Shown: one piece after another, positions 42,220 to 50,075 of the stretch
Layout of the letters: each line of letters starts with the position of its first letter
Position numbering within the stretch: position 1 is the stretch's first letter
Assembly (NCBI RefSeq): GCF_024172095.1
Contig: NZ_JAMZDX010000007.1
Location: forward strand, 248,001 to 312,000
Origin: Kitasatospora cinereorecta
Lineage (GTDB): Bacteria; Actinomycetota; Actinomycetes; Streptomycetales; Streptomycetaceae
Direction of reading: 5' to 3'
Length of the DNA stretch: 64,000 nt
Translations under genes and position numbers: made by a program
Notes under the pieces: generated by a model
Databases searched by the model: none
Told to the model about the DNA's origin: nothing
What the model saw: the letters and a program-made list of their open reading frames with translations, nothing else

Positions 42220-43914
42220 ATGTTCCGTCGGAGGCCGCGTACCCCACGCCCGCCGGACGACCATCGCGCCGTCCGCAGATCGCCCCTGGACCGCGCACCA
42301 CACGTGAACCGGACCAGCTACACCCGGACCGGACCGAGCACCCTCACCCGCGTCCTCGCCGCGCTGAGCGCCGCCGCCGTCATCGGCACCGGCATCGCCG
42401 TGGCCGGCTCGGTCACCGCCGGCGCCGCGACCACCAACCTGGTGGCCAACTCCGGTTTCGAGAGCGGACTTTCCGGCTGGACCTGCTCCAGCGGCGCCGC
42501 CGCGACCGTGAGCAGCCCGGTCCACTCCGGCACCTCCGCACTCAAGGCCACACCGTCCGGCCAGGACAACGCCCAGTGCGCCCAGACCATCAGCGTGCAG
42601 CCCAACTCCCAGTACACGCTGAGCGCCTACGTCCAGGGCAGCTACGTCTACCTGGGCGCCACCGGCACCGGCCTCACCAGCGCCCCGTCCACGTGGACGC
42701 CGAACAACGCGTCGTACGGCCAGCTCAGCGTCGGCTTCACCACCGGCGCCACCACCACCTCCGTGACCGTCTACGTGCACGGCTGGTACGGGCAGCCCGC
42801 GTTCTACGCCGACGACATCTCGCTCACCGGCCCCGGCGGCAGCAGCCCCTCACCGAGCCCGAGCCCCAGTACGAGCACCAGCGCCAGCCCGTCCTCCAGC
42901 CCGTCGACCACTGCCTCGCCGAGCCCGAGCAGCAGCACCAGCTCCACCCCGACCGGTGACACCTGCCCGACGAAGCCCCGGCCCGCCGGCAAGGTCCTCC
43001 AGGGCTACTGGGAGAACTGGGACGGCGCTGCCAACGGCGTCCACCCCGGCATGGGTTGGGTCCCCATCACCGACAGCCGGATCGCCGCCCACGGCTACAA
43101 CGTCATCAACGCCGCCTTCCCGGTGATCCTCTCCGACGGCACCGTCCTGTGGCAGGACGGCATGGACGCGGGCGTCAAGGTCTCCACCCCCGCCGAGATG
43201 TGCCAGGCCAAGGCGGCCGGAGCGACCCTCCTGATGTCCATCGGTGGCGCCGCCGCCGGCATCGACCTCAGCTCCAGCACCGTCGCCGACCGGTTCGTGG
43301 CGACCGTCGTCCCGATCCTCAAGAAGTACAACTTCGACGGCATCGACATCGACATCGAGACCGGCCTGTCCGGAAGCGGCAGCATCGGCACCCTGTCCGC
43401 CTCCCAGGCCAACCTGATCCGCATCATCGACGGCGTACTCGCCCAGATGCCCGCCGGATTCGGCCTCACCATGGCCCACGAGACCGCGTACGTCACCGGC
43501 GGCAGCGTCACCTACGGCTCGATCTGGGGCGCCTACCTGCCGATCATCAAGAAGTACGTCGACAACGGCCGCCTGTGGTGGCTGAACATGCAGTACTACA
43601 ACGGCAGCATGTACGGCTGCTCCGGCGACTCCTACCAGGCCGGTACCGTGCAGGGCTTCACCGCACAGACCACCTGCCTCAACAACGGCCTGACCATCCA
43701 GGGCACCACCATCAAGGTCCCCTACGACAAGCAGGTGCCCGGCCTGCCCGCCCAGTCCGGCGCGGGCGGCGGCTACATGGCGCCCAGCCTGGTCAGCCAG
43801 TCGTGGAACGCCTTCGGCGGCTCGCTCAAGGGCCTCATGACCTGGTCGATCAACTGGGACGGCTCCAAGAGCTGGACCTTCGGCGACAACGTCAAGTCCC
43901 TCCAGGGCCGCTGA
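42220..43914 (+). CDS. Secreted GH18 chitinase with N-terminal carbohydrate-binding module
   Basis: A 564-residue exported chitinase. ATG at 42220 has AAGGGAG at 6 bases; the n-region is long (about 45 residues, Arg-rich) before RVLAALSAAAVIGTGIAVAG. Next comes a CBM of the jelly-roll type (NLVANSGFESGLSGWTCSSG), a Ser/Pro/Thr linker and a GH18 barrel starting near GKVLQGYWENWDG. The catalytic motif DGIDIDIE spans residues 373-380 with Glu380 as proton donor, followed by MAHETAYVTGG and LWWLNMQYYNG. Fits ChiC/ChiD-type streptomycete chitinases hydrolysing chitin to chitobiose. Preceded by a DasR-type operator and followed by a strong terminator. Confidence 0.95.
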   Translation: MFRRRPRTPRPPDDHRAVRRSPLDRAPHVNRTSYTRTGPSTLTRVLAALSAAAVIGTGIAVAGSVTAGAATTNLVANSGFESGLSGWTCSSGAAATVSSPVHSGTSALKATPSGQDNAQCAQTISVQPNSQYTLSAYVQGSYVYLGATGTGLTSAPSTWTPNNASYGQLSVGFTTGATTTSVTVYVHGWYGQPAFYADDISLTGPGGSSPSPSPSPSTSTSASPSSSPSTTASPSPSSSTSSTPTGDTCPTKPRPAGKVLQGYWENWDGAANGVHPGMGWVPITDSRIAAHGYNVINAAFPVILSDGTVLWQDGMDAGVKVSTPAEMCQAKAAGATLLMSIGGAAAGIDLSSSTVADRFVATVVPILKKYNFDGIDIDIETGLSGSGSIGTLSASQANLIRIIDGVLAQMPAGFGLTMAHETAYVTGGSVTYGSIWGAYLPIIKKYVDNGRLWWLNMQYYNGSMYGCSGDSYQAGTVQGFTAQTTCLNNGLTIQGTTIKVPYDKQVPGLPAQSGAGGGYMAPSLVSQSWNAFGGSLKGLMTWSINWDGSKSWTFGDNVKSLQGR

Positions 43915-43933
43915 CCTCCGACCGCCGCCCTCC

Positions 43934-43978
43934 CGCACCCCGGCGCACCGCCCCCACGGGGAACCGCGCCGGGGTGCG
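43934..43978 (+). terminator. Chitinase terminator
   Basis: A perfect 13-bp stem (43934-43946 with 43966-43978) with a 19-base loop, 20 bases after the stop. Confidence 0.75.
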
Positions 43979-44323
43979 CGAGGTCTGAGCATGTGTCAGT
44001 GGCTGTTGTCGTTCCGATCTTGAGGGGTCTCGGTCGAACGGGCGTCTCGATCGGGTGAGCTGCTCTGTCGGCCGTGGACAACCCTCCTGAGCTGCCAAGC
44101 TGCTCCGACCGCGGGCGAACGCTGAAGAGCCCGGGTCTTGTCCTGTCTCTCCGCGACGAAGACAACAAGCGCGTGTGTCGCCACGCCTGGAAGTGCTCGG
44201 CGGATCACTTCTGTTGGCACTGGGCAGATCGGCCCACGGAGCCCCTGGACGCCTGCCCCCACCCGCAGCTCTTTCGAACTTAACCGAGTGCGAGAGTCCC
44301 GGTCCGGGTGATACAAGGTCTGC
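43979..44323. other. Non-coding or decayed stretch, lower GC
   Basis: About 345 bases with visibly lower GC than the genes around it. Two overlapping open frames exist (44074-44283 on plus, to 43996 on minus), but neither has a ribosome-binding site or a streptomycete third-position pattern, and no family resemblance was found. It may be a relic of an inserted element; nothing more can be supported. Confidence 0.4.
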
Positions 44324-45088
44324 GTGACTGAGCATCTCCACTTCCCCACCCTGCTGCGGATGATTGACGAGCGGTCCGCCGCGTTCCGCGCCGCCGTCGC
44401 CGCGGCCCCCAGCCTCGACGCCGACGTCCCGTCCTGCCCGGGCTGGACGCTGTACGACCTGGCGAACCACCTCAGTGAGGGGGACCGCTTCTGGGCCTAC
44501 ATCGTGCTGAACACCGCGCCGGGCGACGAGCGGCCGAGCAAGGACGGGCTGGCGGCGCCCAGGGAGCGCGAGGCCCTCATAACCTGGCTGGCCGACTCGA
44601 CGGAGCAACTGCTTACCGCACTGCGCGAGGCCGGCCCGGACCGGGGCTGCTGGGCCTGGTGGGAGCCGCTGGCCTCGCCGCACACGGTGGCCGCCGTGGC
44701 CCGCCGCCGCGTCCCGGAGTCGCTGATCCACACCTACGACGCCCAGCTGGCCTCCGGTACCCCGCAGGAGCTGCCGACGACCGAGGCGGTCGACGCCATC
44801 GAGGAGTTCCTCGCCACCGTCTGCACCGGCACGGTCCCGTGGCCGGGCGAGCCCGCCACCATGGACTACCACGCAGCCGAGGCCGGCTCCTGGCGCCAGA
44901 CGGTGGACGCCGCCGGTTCCCGCTTCACCCGCCTCACCGCGGCGGAGGCCGCCGAGAGCAAGCCCACTGCCGCCATCTACGGCACGGCGAGCGAGATGGC
45001 CCTGCTCATGTACATGCGCATCCCGGCCGGCTCGCTGCGGATGGAAGGCGACGCCGACCTGCTCCAGCAGCTGCAGGACTGGGACTGA
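44324..45088 (+). CDS. Mycothiol-dependent maleylpyruvate isomerase-family protein (MDMPI)
   Basis: A 254-residue two-domain protein. The N-terminal DinB-like bundle has CPGWTLYDLANHLSEGDRFW with the first His, and VPESLIHTYDAQLA later supplies the second and the acid. The C-terminal part (FTRLTAAEAAESKPTAAIYG, SEMALLMYMR) is the small alpha/beta MDMPI_C domain. Such proteins use mycothiol as cofactor for isomerisation or conjugation. GTG start; stop close to a broken Nudix gene on the other strand. Confidence 0.88.
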   Translation: MTEHLHFPTLLRMIDERSAAFRAAVAAAPSLDADVPSCPGWTLYDLANHLSEGDRFWAYIVLNTAPGDERPSKDGLAAPREREALITWLADSTEQLLTALREAGPDRGCWAWWEPLASPHTVAAVARRRVPESLIHTYDAQLASGTPQELPTTEAVDAIEEFLATVCTGTVPWPGEPATMDYHAAEAGSWRQTVDAAGSRFTRLTAAEAAESKPTAAIYGTASEMALLMYMRIPAGSLRMEGDADLLQQLQDWD

Positions 45089-45099
45089 GCAACAGCCAC

Positions 45100-45400
45100 T
45101 CAGCCCTTCACGAGTCGGTGCGGACCGAGGTAGTACGACAGGGCGGCCAGCGAGGGGCCGTCCGCGACCCGTCCGCTCGCGAGAAGTTCGGCGACCTCCG
45201 CCTCCGGCACCCACTCGACCCGGGTGGCCTCGCTGCGGTCGGTGGGCTCGCCGACGTACTCGCAGCCGGTGGGACGGCCGGGGCATCCGGATGACGTGAT
45301 GGTCGATCCGCCCGACCCCGGGGACGTCGACCTCGTCGAGCCACACCTCGACCCACGGGCTGCCGTAGACCTGGCGTCGGCCGTACGTCTGCCACTCCAT
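45100..45400 (-). pseudogene. Nudix hydrolase remnant with the Nudix box deleted
   Basis: ATG at 45400 with GGAGG upstream starts MEWQTYGRRQVYGSPWVEVW and LDEVDVPGVGRIDHHVIRMP, the usual start of a streptomycete Nudix protein. Near 45280-45295 the frame shifts and the sequence resumes at TGCEYVGEPTDRSEATRVEW and VPEAEVAELLASGRV, which is the normal C-terminal part. The middle, about 70 residues with the GX5EX7REUXEEXGU box, is missing. The gene is a deletion-made pseudogene. Confidence 0.8.
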
Positions 45401-45554
45401 CGACCGGACCTCCAAACGCGCGGGCGAGCTGCGAGCCGACTCTCTCACGCGCCCGGCCGGCGCCCCGACGGAGCGTGCTTCCCGCGACGGGCCGATGCCC
45501 CCTCGTATGAGGGTCGCTCGCGTCCATGGCGGTCTCTCTCTTGACCGGCGGCAC

Positions 45555-46177
45555 TCAGCCCAGTCCGACCGGCGCCGGGATGAGCGGATCGTCGTTCGGA
45601 GCGTGGCAGTTCTCCCCGAAGTCCCACCAGAGCCGGCCGTCCGAGGTCAGGCAGGGGTACATCTCGCGGACGCCGCCCCCGCAGTGGAGAGCCCGCGAAA
45701 CCTCCTGCAGGTACGTGGCCAGGCCCGGCCACGAGTCGGAGAAGTCGCCTCCGCCGGAGTGCCCGGCCCGGCCCAGCCGCCCGGCCTCGCCTCCAGGGCG
45801 AAGGTCGATCACCTGAGCGTTGCCGTCGGCGCTCACGGCCCAGGAACCCACAGGGGGTGCCACCAGGGCTCGTCGTCCCAGGGGCGCGCCACCAGGCCAT
45901 CGTGGTCCGACGCGATCGCGAGGCACATCCGCCCATGCTCCGCGATGTCTGCCGCGCCGAGCGGTGACTGTTCCGGCAGCAGGCTCGTCCACTCACTCAC
46001 GCCGTTGTGACAGCTCAACGACTCACGCAGGTCGACGGAGAACCGCACGCCGAGTGACTGTTGAGCCGACTCCAGCTCATCCGCAGCCGCGGGAGGACGG
46101 AGCAACGCCAAGGTTGCCGGCGCGTGCACGGCCGGCCAGGCGTCGATCCGCTGCCAGGACGAGGACACCGGCACCAC
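45555..46177 (-). pseudogene. SMI1/KNR4-family protein, frameshifted
   Basis: The N-terminal part in one frame (SWQRIDAWPAVHAPATLALL, LGVRFSVDLRESLSCHNGVS, WDDEPWWHPLWVPG) stops near 45833. The C-terminal part continues in another frame from VGSWAVSADGNAQVIDLRPG through YLQEVSRALHCGGGVREMYP to LIPAPVGLG. Joined, they give a complete SMI1/KNR4 domain of about 200 residues. A small indel near 45840 breaks it. SMI1 proteins often act as immunity proteins or regulators, and a toxin-like gene lies 4 kb away. Sequencing error is possible. Confidence 0.75.
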
Positions 46178-46258
46178 AGCATGCTCACTCGTGCCGCCAT
46201 ACTGCCCGGCCTGTCCGACAGGGCGAACGCTGCCTGATGCGGCACCGGGGCAGGGCGT

Positions 46259-49048
46259 TCACCAGGCGGGCGCGTGGTCCGCCGGGCGGGGTGGGGTGAG
46301 CGGGCGGGTGGCCGTGGGGTGGTTGGGTGGGGCGGGTGGGGGTTCGGGTGGGGCGGGGAGGGGCTGCTCGGCCCAGATGATCTTGCCGTTGGGGGTGTAG
46401 CGGGTGCCCCAGTGCTCGGTGAGCTGGGCGACGAGGAAGAGGCCGCGGCCGCCCTCGTCGGTGGTGGCGGCGTACTTCAGGTGGGGGGAGGTGCTGCTGC
46501 CGTCGGAGACCTCGCAGATGAGGCTGCGGTCGCGGAGCAGGCGGACCCGGATCGGCTGGGAGCCGTAGCGGATGGCGTTGGTGACGAGTTCGCTGAGGGC
46601 CAGCTCGGTGGCGAAGGCCAGGTCGTCGAGGTCCCAGGCGGCGAGGGTGGCGTTGAGCCAGGCGCGGACGTCGGAGACGGCGGCCGGGTCGGACGGGACG
46701 TCGCGTTCGGCGACCCGGTCGGCGCCGAGCACCCGGGTCCGGGCGACGAGCAGCGCGACGTCGTCCTGGGGCCGCTCGGGCAGCAGGGCGTCGAGGACGG
46801 CCCGGCAGTGCTCCTCGGGCTGCCGGTCGGGGTGGGAGAGCGCCTGGCGCAGGAGTTCCAGGCCGACGTCGAAGTCGCGGGTGCGCTCCTCGACCAGCCC
46901 GTCGGTGTAGAGGACGATCTGGGTGCCTTCGGGCAGGCGGCACTCGGCGGTCTCGTACGGCATGCCGCCGGCGCCCAGCGGCGGGCCGACAGGGAGCTCG
47001 GGGAAGCGGACGCTGCCGTCGAGGCCGACCAGGGCGGGGGCGGGGTGTCCGGCCGTCGCGACGGTGCAGAGCCGGGAGACCGGGTCGTAGATGGCGTACA
47101 GGCAGGTGGCGCCGGTGACGCCGGTGTCGGAGCCGCCGTCGGAGCCGCTGTCGCTCTCCTCCTGGTCGATGCGGTTGACGAGCTCGTCGAGGTGGCCGAG
47201 GAGCTCGTCGGGGGGCAGGTCGAGGGCGGAGAAGTTGTGGACGGCGGTGCGCAGGCGGCCCATGGTGGCGGCGGCGTGCAGGCCGTGGCCGACGACATCG
47301 CCGACGACGAGGGCGACCCGGCTGCCGGGCAGCGGGATCACGTCGAACCAGTCGCCGCTGACTCCGGACTGTGCGGGCAGGTAGCGGTGGGCGACGTCGA
47401 GGGCGCTCTGCGGGGGCAGGGCACGCGGCAGCAGGCTGCGCTGCAGGGTGACGGCCATCGCGTGCTCGCGGGTGTAGCGGCGGGCGTTGTCGATGCTGAC
47501 CGCGGCCCGGGCGACCAGTTCCTCGCCGAGTGAGCGGTCGCCGTCGTCGAACGGTCCGGGTTTCTGGGAGCGCCAGAAGTTGGCGACGCCGAGGATGTTG
47601 CCGCGGGCGGTCACCGGGATGGTGAGCAGCGAGTGCACGCCGTAGTCGACGATCCGGCGGGTCCACTCGGGGTCCTGGGCGAGCCAGCCGTCGGCCACCG
47701 ACAGGTCGGGCACCACCTGGGACCGGCCGCTGCCGAAGCCGCGGGCCTGCGGGGTGGAGGGGACGAAGTCGATCAGTCGGCCGCGCGGGTAGAAGGGGTG
47801 GTCCGGGTGGATGCCGCCGACCGCGACCCGGCGCAGGTTGAGGCCGGTGCCGGTGGGCTCGTCGCCGTGCAGGACGGGGTCGGCGAGGTCGACGGTGACG
47901 AAGTCGGCGAAGCCGGGGACGGCGATCTCGACGAGTTCCTCGGCCGTGCGGACGACGTCGAGGGAAGTGCCGATGCCGGTGCCGGCCTCGTACAGCAGGG
48001 CGAGGCGGTTGCCGGCGACCTCGGCCCGGCCGGCCAGGGCGCGCAGTTCGGTGGAGTCGCGGATGGTGGCGACCGTGCCCATCGCGCCGCCGTGGCGGTC
48101 GGTCGGCCGCTGGTTGACCACGAGCAGCCGGCCGCCGGCCCGGAGCACCTCGTCGGTGGCGACCCGGCCGGACAGCAGGAGCTCGGCGGCGTCGGCGTCG
48201 AGGTCCTCCAGGTCGGCGAGGTGCCGGCCCTCCGCGTCGGCGGGCAGTCCGAGCAGGTCCCGCGCCTCGTCGTTGGCGAGGATCAGCTGCTTGTCCTGCC
48301 CGACGATGACCACGCCCTCGCGCACCGCGTGCAGGACGGCGTCGTGGTGCTCGTACATGCGGGTCATCTCGGTCGGGCCGAGGCCGCGGGTCTGGCGCTT
48401 CAGCCGCCGGGCGACCAGTGCGGTGCCGGTGGTGGCGACGGCGAGGGCGGCGGCGCCGGTGCCGAGGATGAGGGGCAGCTGGCGGTTGCCGGCCGAGGCG
48501 ACGTTCTTGACCTTGAGCCCGGCCGAGACCAGGCCCGCCACCGAGCCGTCCGGGGCCTTGACGGGGACGACCGCCTGGACCTCGTGGCCGAGCGGGCCGT
48601 GGACGCTCTCGGTGTAGATCCGGCCGGCCAGCGACGGGCCGATCGTCCCGACGAACTGCTTGCCGATCCGGTCCGGGAGGGGGTGGGTGTACCGGATGCC
48701 GTGGGTGTCCATGACCACAATGAAGTCGACACCGGCCTGCTGGCGGGTCGCCTCCGTGATGGGCTGGAGGATCGCCGAGGGGTTGGGGGACTTCAGGGCG
48801 TCGAGCAGGCCGGGGGAGTGCGCGAAGGTCTCCGCGACGGCCACCGAGCGGTTCTTGGCCTCGGTGTCGCTGCCCCGCCGCTGCTCGAGAACTAGGGCCA
48901 GGATCGCCCCCAGCACGAGCAGGACCACGACCGCGACCTGGAGCACGAAGACCTGGCCGGCGACGCTCCGAGGACTCTTCCCGAGTGCACTCCTCGCCAC
49001 CAGCCACCGCTTCGACCTGGGTCGTACCCGGTCGGGCTCTTCGGCCAT
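46259..49048 (-). CDS. Sensor PP2C phosphatase: TM, PAS, GAF, SpoIIE and HATPase domains
   Basis: A 929-residue signalling protein. TM1 near residues 30-55 (VFVLQVAVVVLLVLGAILAL), an extracellular sensor loop (SPGLLDALKSPNPSAILQPI, PLPDRIGKQFVGTIGPSLAG) and TM2 near 195-215. A PAS domain (VREGVVIVGQDKQLILANDE), GAF domain (LALLYEAGTGIGTSLDVVRT) and SpoIIE-type PP2C (GDWFDVIPLPGSRVALVVGD, LYTDGLVEERT, PQDDVALLVARTR) follow. The C-terminus is an RsbW-like ATPase (LALSELVTNAIRYGSQPIRV, DEGGRGLFLVAQLTEHWGTR). Probably controls anti-anti-sigma phosphorylation in stress or development. It lies just downstream of the SigK-like gene. Confidence 0.95.
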   Translation of the reverse strand: MAEEPDRVRPRSKRWLVARSALGKSPRSVAGQVFVLQVAVVVLLVLGAILALVLEQRRGSDTEAKNRSVAVAETFAHSPGLLDALKSPNPSAILQPITEATRQQAGVDFIVVMDTHGIRYTHPLPDRIGKQFVGTIGPSLAGRIYTESVHGPLGHEVQAVVPVKAPDGSVAGLVSAGLKVKNVASAGNRQLPLILGTGAAALAVATTGTALVARRLKRQTRGLGPTEMTRMYEHHDAVLHAVREGVVIVGQDKQLILANDEARDLLGLPADAEGRHLADLEDLDADAAELLLSGRVATDEVLRAGGRLLVVNQRPTDRHGGAMGTVATIRDSTELRALAGRAEVAGNRLALLYEAGTGIGTSLDVVRTAEELVEIAVPGFADFVTVDLADPVLHGDEPTGTGLNLRRVAVGGIHPDHPFYPRGRLIDFVPSTPQARGFGSGRSQVVPDLSVADGWLAQDPEWTRRIVDYGVHSLLTIPVTARGNILGVANFWRSQKPGPFDDGDRSLGEELVARAAVSIDNARRYTREHAMAVTLQRSLLPRALPPQSALDVAHRYLPAQSGVSGDWFDVIPLPGSRVALVVGDVVGHGLHAAATMGRLRTAVHNFSALDLPPDELLGHLDELVNRIDQEESDSGSDGGSDTGVTGATCLYAIYDPVSRLCTVATAGHPAPALVGLDGSVRFPELPVGPPLGAGGMPYETAECRLPEGTQIVLYTDGLVEERTRDFDVGLELLRQALSHPDRQPEEHCRAVLDALLPERPQDDVALLVARTRVLGADRVAERDVPSDPAAVSDVRAWLNATLAAWDLDDLAFATELALSELVTNAIRYGSQPIRVRLLRDRSLICEVSDGSSTSPHLKYAATTDEGGRGLFLVAQLTEHWGTRYTPNGKIIWAEQPLPAPPEPPPAPPNHPTATRPLTPPRPADHAPAW

Positions 49049-49167
49049 GTGTCATTGATAACACCGCCGCCGTGGCGACCACGAAGCGTAGCGCCCAACG
49101 GTTCGGTGACGGGGGTCGCCGGGCCGCTGCGGCGGGCCGGCCGAGCCGGTCGCTACGGCGGCGCCGG

Positions 49168-49791
49168 TCACTCGTCCCGCTCGTCTGCGAGGGCGGTGCG
49201 CAGGCGGCGCAGCCCGTCCCGCATGCGGGTCTTGACCGTGCCGAGGGGGAGGTCGAGGAGCCGGGCGATCTCACTCTGCGTGTATCCGCCGTAATAGGCG
49301 AGGACCAGGGGTTGGCGCTGGGGGCTGCCGAGTCGGCCGAGTGCGGACTGCACCCGCCGGCCGGCCAGGATCCGTTCGGCCTCGTCGGCGGCCGATGCGT
49401 GGACGGATTCGTGGATGGGTTCGTCCCGGTGGGCGAGACGCAGTTCGCGGTCGGTGGCGGCCCGCACCGCGCGGACGCGGTCGACGGCGCGGCGGTGGGC
49501 GATGGTGAGGGCCCAGGTCGTCACGGTGCCCCGGTCGGGCCGGTACGCGGCGGCGGTGCGCCACACCTCCAGGAGGACCTCCTGGGCGACCTCCTCGGCC
49601 TGTGCGGGGCAGCGCAGGGTCCGCAGGACGACCCCGTGGACGGGGGCGGCCAGGGCCCGGTACAGCGGGGGGAAGGCGGTCCGGTCGCCGCGGGCCACCG
49701 AGGCGACGAGGCGGCGCAGCCGCTCGGCCGCTTCGGGCGCGGGGCCGGCGGGCGGGTGCCGCCGGGGCGGTGCGGGCAGACGGGTGGACAC
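49168..49791 (-). CDS. SigK-like RNA polymerase sigma factor (ECF group)
   Basis: A 207-residue sigma factor with sigma2 (LYRALAAPVHGVVLRTLRCP, QAEEVAQEVLLEVWRTAAAY, GTVTTWALTIAHRRAVDRVR) and sigma4 (VQSALGRLGSPQRQPLVLAY, YGGYTQSEIARLLDLPLGTV, KTRMRDGLRRLR). The IAHRRAVDRVR helix and LDLPLGTVKTRMRDG are SigK-type. The usual partner anti-sigma RskA is not adjacent, which is unusual. GTG start; divergent from the large secreted toxin-like gene. Confidence 0.92.
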   Translation of the reverse strand: MSTRLPAPPRRHPPAGPAPEAAERLRRLVASVARGDRTAFPPLYRALAAPVHGVVLRTLRCPAQAEEVAQEVLLEVWRTAAAYRPDRGTVTTWALTIAHRRAVDRVRAVRAATDRELRLAHRDEPIHESVHASAADEAERILAGRRVQSALGRLGSPQRQPLVLAYYGGYTQSEIARLLDLPLGTVKTRMRDGLRRLRTALADERDE

Positions 49792-50075
49792 GTGGCCACG
49801 GTGCAGCGGATGGGTGTGCGAGGGCCACTCGCATCATTTGTGCATCGTTCGGTGCCGCGGTGGGCCGCACCACCCCGCTGTTCGGAGGGGGCGGCACCCC
49901 GCCGATCGGGGGTGTCAGGGACATGCGCGGACGTGTGAGGATTCCGTCGCCTACGGGGGTTGGCCGTACCGTCCGTCGCGTTCGCGCGACTTGACGGTGC
50001 GTCGGGTGCTCGAGACTTGGACAGCTTGCCTCCTCCTGGGCGCGGAAGACCATTCATCCAGGAAATGGCAACAGC

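Noticed and set aside
44074..44283. 69-codon ORF on the plus strand
   Set aside because: No ribosome-binding site, no streptomycete codon pattern and an overlapping frame of equal quality on the other strand.
43979..44323. Insertion sequence remnant
   Set aside because: Lower GC fits, but no terminal repeats, target duplication or transposase similarity could be shown.
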